A stretch of DNA of 53,734 nucleotides from positions 1-53,734 of the forward strand of contig CAILCO010000110.1 of assembly GCA_903832735.1 (NCBI GenBank), written 5' to 3'. A model generated the notes under the pieces. That model searched no databases. It was given only the letters and a program-made list of their open reading frames with translations, and was not told where the DNA came from. This DNA comes from an uncultured Sterolibacterium sp. GTDB taxonomy: Bacteria; Pseudomonadota; Gammaproteobacteria; Burkholderiales; Rhodocyclaceae. Positions within the stretch are counted from its first letter, which is position 1, and each line of letters begins with the position of its first letter. Positions 50,552 to 53,734 of this stretch are shown here, in pieces. The translations under genes and the position numbers were made by a program.

Positions 50552-51877
50552 ATGAGCAATCCGTCACGCCAGCGATCGACACCACGCTTCGATTCCATCC
50601 CTGCGGCCGCAGATAATGGCTTGCTCGATCGAAGGGAATTTTTGCGCGGGGGCGTCGCGGTAGCTGCCGCCATGACCGGGTTCGTCGTAGCCCGATCGGC
50701 TTCGGCTGAAGCGCTCACCGACGCTCCCTGGAGCCAGCGTGCCGGCGGCATCTCGAGCGCGGTGGAACGCCGCTCGCGCTTCGAGGAAAAGGTCGTGCGA
50801 ACCTTGAGCAATCCCAACGGCGAACCGCGCACCCAGCATGCGCGCACTCCGCACCATCTGCTCAACGGCACGATTACGCCGAACAGCATGCATTTCACGA
50901 TTGTGCATAACGGCACGCCGGACATCGATCCGGACAAGCACAGTTTGGTGATCCATGGCATGGTCAAGCGGCCGCTGTTGTTCTCGCTCGATGCACTCTC
51001 GCGCTACCCCATGGAGTCGCGCATGGCCTTCATCGAGTGCGGGGGCAACAGCGCGCCCCTGTTTTCCCCGAAGCCCGTCAAGGGCGGCGTGCAGGATCTG
51101 CATGGACTGGTTTCCTGCGCCGAATGGACCGGGGTGCGGCTGTCCACCCTGCTCGACGAAGCCGGCGTCGATGCCAAAGCCAAGTGGCTGATCGCCGAAG
51201 GCGCGGACATGGCGGCCGTCAGCCGCAGCGTGCCGGTTGCCAAGGCCATGGACGATGCGCTGGTGGCGTTGTATCAGAACGGTGAGCGTCTGATGCCTGG
51301 CAACGGCTATCCGATGCGCTTGCTGCTGCCCGGCTACGAGGGAAATATGAGCGTGAAATTCCTTCGCCGTATCAAGCTGATCGACCAGCCGGCGATGACC
51401 TACTACGAATCGAGGAACTATTCGCCGCTGCTACCCAGCGGCAAGGCCTATCAGTTCTATTTCGTGCAGGAGGTCAAGTCGTTCATTACCCATCCTTCTC
51501 CGGGGCTCGCACTCCAAGGCCAGGGCCTCTATGAGATTTCCGGCATCGCCTACTCCGGCAACGGGCGCATCGCCCGGGTCATGGTGTCCGCCGATGGCGG
51601 CCGCAGTTGGGCGCAGGCGGCGCTGCAGGAGCCGGTGCTAAGCAAGGCCTTCACGCGATTTCGCGCGCCTTGGCGCTGGAACGGCGGACCGGCGATCCTG
51701 CAAAGTCGCGCCTGGGACGAGGCGGGCAATGCGCAACCCTTGCGCGCCCAATTCATCGCCGAACGGGGCGAGACCAAGACCGTTCCTTCGGTGAATGGAT
51801 TCCCCAATCAGCATTACAACAGCATCACCAGTTGGGCCATCGACAGCAATGGCGAGGTGCTACATGCCTACGCGTAA
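50552..51877 (+). CDS. soxC: Sulfite dehydrogenase molybdenum subunit (SoxC-like)
   Basis: A 441-residue Tat-exported molybdoenzyme. It has a twin-arginine leader (DRREFLRGGVAVAAAMTGFV), a sulfite-oxidase fold with the Mo-ligating Cys163 in AFIECGGNSAPLF, and a C-terminal dimerisation domain (GNGRIARVMVSADGGRSWAQ). The family oxidises sulfite or enzyme-bound sulfane in the periplasm. soxXYZAB are absent from the window, so it may act as a stand-alone sulfite dehydrogenase. The next gene overlaps its end by 14 bp and encodes the cytochrome partner. Confidence 0.9.
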   Translation: MSNPSRQRSTPRFDSIPAAADNGLLDRREFLRGGVAVAAAMTGFVVARSASAEALTDAPWSQRAGGISSAVERRSRFEEKVVRTLSNPNGEPRTQHARTPHHLLNGTITPNSMHFTIVHNGTPDIDPDKHSLVIHGMVKRPLLFSLDALSRYPMESRMAFIECGGNSAPLFSPKPVKGGVQDLHGLVSCAEWTGVRLSTLLDEAGVDAKAKWLIAEGADMAAVSRSVPVAKAMDDALVALYQNGERLMPGNGYPMRLLLPGYEGNMSVKFLRRIKLIDQPAMTYYESRNYSPLLPSGKAYQFYFVQEVKSFITHPSPGLALQGQGLYEISGIAYSGNGRIARVMVSADGGRSWAQAALQEPVLSKAFTRFRAPWRWNGGPAILQSRAWDEAGNAQPLRAQFIAERGETKTVPSVNGFPNQHYNSITSWAIDSNGEVLHAYA

Positions 51878-52388
51878 CTTCCTCCTGGCCCTGTTTCTGG
51901 CCTTCGCCGCTGGCGCCGTGTTCGCCGACTCGCCCAATCTCGGCCAGGCGATCTCGGAGGCCGATATCAAGGCGTGGGACATCAGTGTGCTGCCCGACGG
52001 ATCCAATCTGCCTCCCGGTAGTGGCAGTTTCGCGCTCGGCGCACGCCTATACGCAGAGAAATGTGCCGGGTGTCACGGTCCGGGAGGCAAGGGCGGAGTG
52101 AACAATCAGCTGGTCGGGGGAGAGCCTCTCAATTCGCGCATCGAAGCCACCAAGACTATCGGCAATTTCTGGCAGCAGGCCACCTCGGTTTTCGATTACA
52201 TCAGGCGCGCGATGCCGTGGCCGAATCCGCGGTCACTCACGGACGATGAGGTTTATTCGCTGACGGCCTATCTGCTGGCGATGAACAAGATCATCGCCGA
52301 GCAGGACGTCATGAATGCGCAAACGCTGCCGAAGGTGCGCATGCCGAATCGCGACGGTTTCATCATCCGCTTCCCGGAAAAAATATAG
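51864..52388 (+). CDS. soxD: Sulfite dehydrogenase cytochrome c subunit (SoxD-like)
   Basis: A 174-residue exported cytochrome c: leader RNFLLALFLAFAAGAVFA, haem site Cys67-His71 in YAEKCAGCHGPGGKGG, and likely Met ligand in RRAMPWPNPRSLTDDEVYSL. It is about half the length of the dihaem SoxD of Paracoccus and has one haem. The ATG at 51864 lies within the end of soxC with GAGG upstream, implying coupled translation and a 1:1 complex. It passes electrons from the Mo centre to the respiratory chain. Confidence 0.9.
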   Translation: MPTRNFLLALFLAFAAGAVFADSPNLGQAISEADIKAWDISVLPDGSNLPPGSGSFALGARLYAEKCAGCHGPGGKGGVNNQLVGGEPLNSRIEATKTIGNFWQQATSVFDYIRRAMPWPNPRSLTDDEVYSLTAYLLAMNKIIAEQDVMNAQTLPKVRMPNRDGFIIRFPEKI

Positions 52389-52415
52389 CCGTATTTTCAT
52401 GCGATCCGCTTTCTG

Positions 52416-52558
52416 TTGCAGCGGGCGGTTGCTCTGCTTCGCCGCGATTGCCCACAGCACCATCTCGGGCTGCCCTGATCAGTTCGCTGGCGACCTTCGT
52501 GACCATCTTCCTCGCCGTCGCGGCGACGCGCCCGCTCAAACAGCTGATGCGCTCGTGA
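52416..52558 (+). pseudogene. Decayed fragment of an EamA/DMT transporter gene
   Basis: Nucleotides around 52430-52540 closely match 42770-42880 inside the EamA gene, for example shared CACAGCACCATCTCG and GCCCTGATCAGTTCGCTGG and CTTCGTGACCATCTTCCT. The frame shifts: one frame reads LCFAAIAHSTIS and another ALISSLATFVTIFLAVAATR, then a stop. Only the last sixth of the gene remains. It sits directly after soxD. Confidence 0.75.
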
Positions 52559-52814
52559 CGAGCCGCTGAGGCCGTGTCTTCGTCGGGCGGATGGAGGCTG
52601 CGGAACAGCGCGAGTGTGCTCAACCAATAGAACTTTATTCATAGAGGCGAAGTCAATGTATCATTGCGCGATCATAGACATAGATCATGGTTGCCGCCGA
52701 CCATCGGGCGGTGTGCACCGGCCGCGGTGCGCGATCATGAAAGTGGCCACATCGCGCGCATCGAGTGGGCTTTGCTGTTCAATTGCGGGAAGCAGTATCA
52801 AGAAGGAGGGGATC
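52559..52814. other. Intergenic, no gene seen
   Basis: About 250 bp between the transporter fragment and the chemotaxis receptor. It has no frame with coding character and should hold the receptor promoter; I could not pick one with confidence. Confidence 0.4.
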
Positions 52815-53606
52815 ATGTTGGCAAATCTCAGGATAGCGACGCGCTTGGCGCTGGCTTTTGGCGTCATTGTCGTCGTGGTCGTTGTTTCAATGGGCATCGT
52901 GATGCTGCGCCTGGCCGACGTCAACAAAGAATTGCGGATGATCGTGGATCAGCGCTTGCCTATTGCCGCCAAGATCAACCAGAGCGCGCTCGCGCTCGCC
53001 AACGCCCAATTGATCCAGCGCGATTCCATGCTGACCGGCAGTCAGGCCGATGTCGACAGATATGTCGAAGCTTCCAAGCGGACCAGGGCACTCAGTCAAG
53101 TAAACATCGAGGCCATCGGTAAATTGGAGAATACGGCCAAGGGCAAGGATTTGTTGAACCATATTGCCGACGTCAGAAAGGGCTATGTCGACATGACGGA
53201 AGAGCTCAAGAAGCTGATGAATGACAAGAAGATCGATGAGTCGAAGCGCTTTCTATCGGAGACGGTACGCCCGAAACTGATGGAGTACCAGAATGCGCAG
53301 ACCATGCTCGCCGAGTATCAAGGCGATTTGATCAGGGCGGCCACGGAGACGTCGGCGCAAGCCTATCAAAATACCCAGGCCGTTGTGCTGGCGCTGACGC
53401 TCGCCTTGCTGCTGCTGATCGTCATCGGCGGATGGCTGATCGCCCGCAGCATCACGCGCCCCCTGGGCGGCGAGCCGGATCAGGCGAAGAGAGCCGTGAC
53501 CGAGATCGCAGGGGGCAACCTGAGCATCAACATCCCGGTGCGCCCCGGAGACACGGACAGCCTGCTCGCGGCACTGCGGGACATGGGTCGGCAATGGCTC
53601 ATTTAG
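52815..53606 (+). pseudogene. Methyl-accepting chemotaxis protein, truncated after HAMP
   Basis: The frame gives 263 residues: cytoplasmic start MLANLRIATRLALAFG, TM1 (VIVVVVVVSMGIVML), a four-helix periplasmic sensor (about 35-190), TM2 (VVLALTLALLLLIVIGGWLI) and a HAMP start (ARSITRPLGGEPDQAKRAVT). It then stops at ALRDMGRQWLI. The cytoplasmic signalling helices (normally about 250 more residues) are missing, so it cannot signal to CheA. AAGGAGG before the ATG at 52815 is excellent. The break coincides with a tandem repeat at 53596-53634, suggesting insertion of foreign DNA. Confidence 0.8.
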
Positions 53607-53634
53607 CGAATAACGTGGCTGGCTCATCTAGCGA
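53596..53634 (+). repeat. Two tandem repeats at the receptor break
   Basis: GGCTCATTTAGCGA (53596-53609) and GGCTCATCTAGCGA (53621-53634) are 25 bp apart with one difference, and GTGG follows each at similar spacing. They begin exactly where the receptor sequence departs from family expectation, as subterminal repeats of a mobile element would. Confidence 0.6.
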
Positions 53635-53693
53635 GCCTGTGGAAGTGGATACTGGTTACATAGCGCACGGGCGCTGGAGCCAGGAGATGCAAA

Positions 53694-53734
53694 ATGAGGA
53701 CGAGAGAATTGGCAAGGCTCATCGGGACATTGGG
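53694..53734 (+). CDS. Start of an unidentified reading frame leaving the window
   Basis: AGGAG (53682-53686) seven bases before ATG 53694 opens MRTRELARLIGTLG and continues past the window end. Fourteen residues are too few to identify. Its place after the truncated receptor and tandem repeats would fit a gene carried by an inserted element. Confidence 0.3.
   Translation, partial: MRTRELARLIGTL

Overview
The window looks like chromosomal DNA of a betaproteobacterium, most likely a metabolically versatile facultative anaerobe of the Rhodocyclales/Sterolibacteriaceae kind. The reasons are the high G+C coding sequence, a class I (ATP-dependent) benzoyl-CoA reductase gene set, several molybdenum/tungsten genes, sulfite dehydrogenase (SoxC/SoxD-like) genes, and many orphan periplasmic binding proteins. 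No rRNA, tRNA or CRISPR array was seen. Placement below class level is inference.

Left part (1-9.6 kb): the 5' end of a cupin gene diverges from a TonB receptor and a small zinc-type (SEC-C/YkgJ) protein. A reverse-strand molybdate operon follows, modE-DUF2478-modA'-modBC. Its modA is an 81-codon remnant that keeps the signal peptide, the N-terminal lobe start and the last residues but lacks the middle. A divergent di-Mop protein (ModG), a good ModE-box candidate, an outer-membrane barrel gene and a ModE-like/periplasmic-binding-fold regulator complete this region.

Anaerobic aromatic and Mo/W part (9.6-19.4 kb): bcrCBAD (benzoyl-CoA reductase) is followed by a tandem GNAT acetyltransferase. 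A siderophore-type TonB receptor and an orphan WtpA-like molybdate/tungstate binding protein come next. That protein could stand in for the broken ModA.

Central accessory island (19.4-43 kb): this is the most unusual region. It holds a Tat-exported thiamine-diphosphate enzyme with a cytochrome c, two EutA-like reactivase paralogs without any EutBC, five cupin proteins, a ferredoxin-type reductase, a prolyl iminopeptidase-like hydrolase, three Fbp-type binding proteins for one ABC permease/ATPase pair, a porin, an MFS and a DMT transporter, and one IclR regulator. A 17-bp palindrome of the form GTTCC-N7-GGAAC recurs upstream of five transcription units. At three of them it lies just downstream of a recognisable sigma-70 promoter. 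This suggests a single IclR-repressed regulon for uptake and breakdown of one unknown substrate.

Right part (43-53.7 kb): a tight seven-gene reverse operon encodes two binding proteins, a class III CoA-transferase, a short citryl-CoA lyase-like protein, and a three-piece biotin-dependent carboxylase (separate carboxyltransferase, BCCP and biotin carboxylase). It diverges from soxC/soxD-like genes. The last 1.3 kb is degraded: a frameshifted transporter fragment, then a chemotaxis receptor cut off after its HAMP region next to tandem repeats, then the start of another reading frame that leaves the window.
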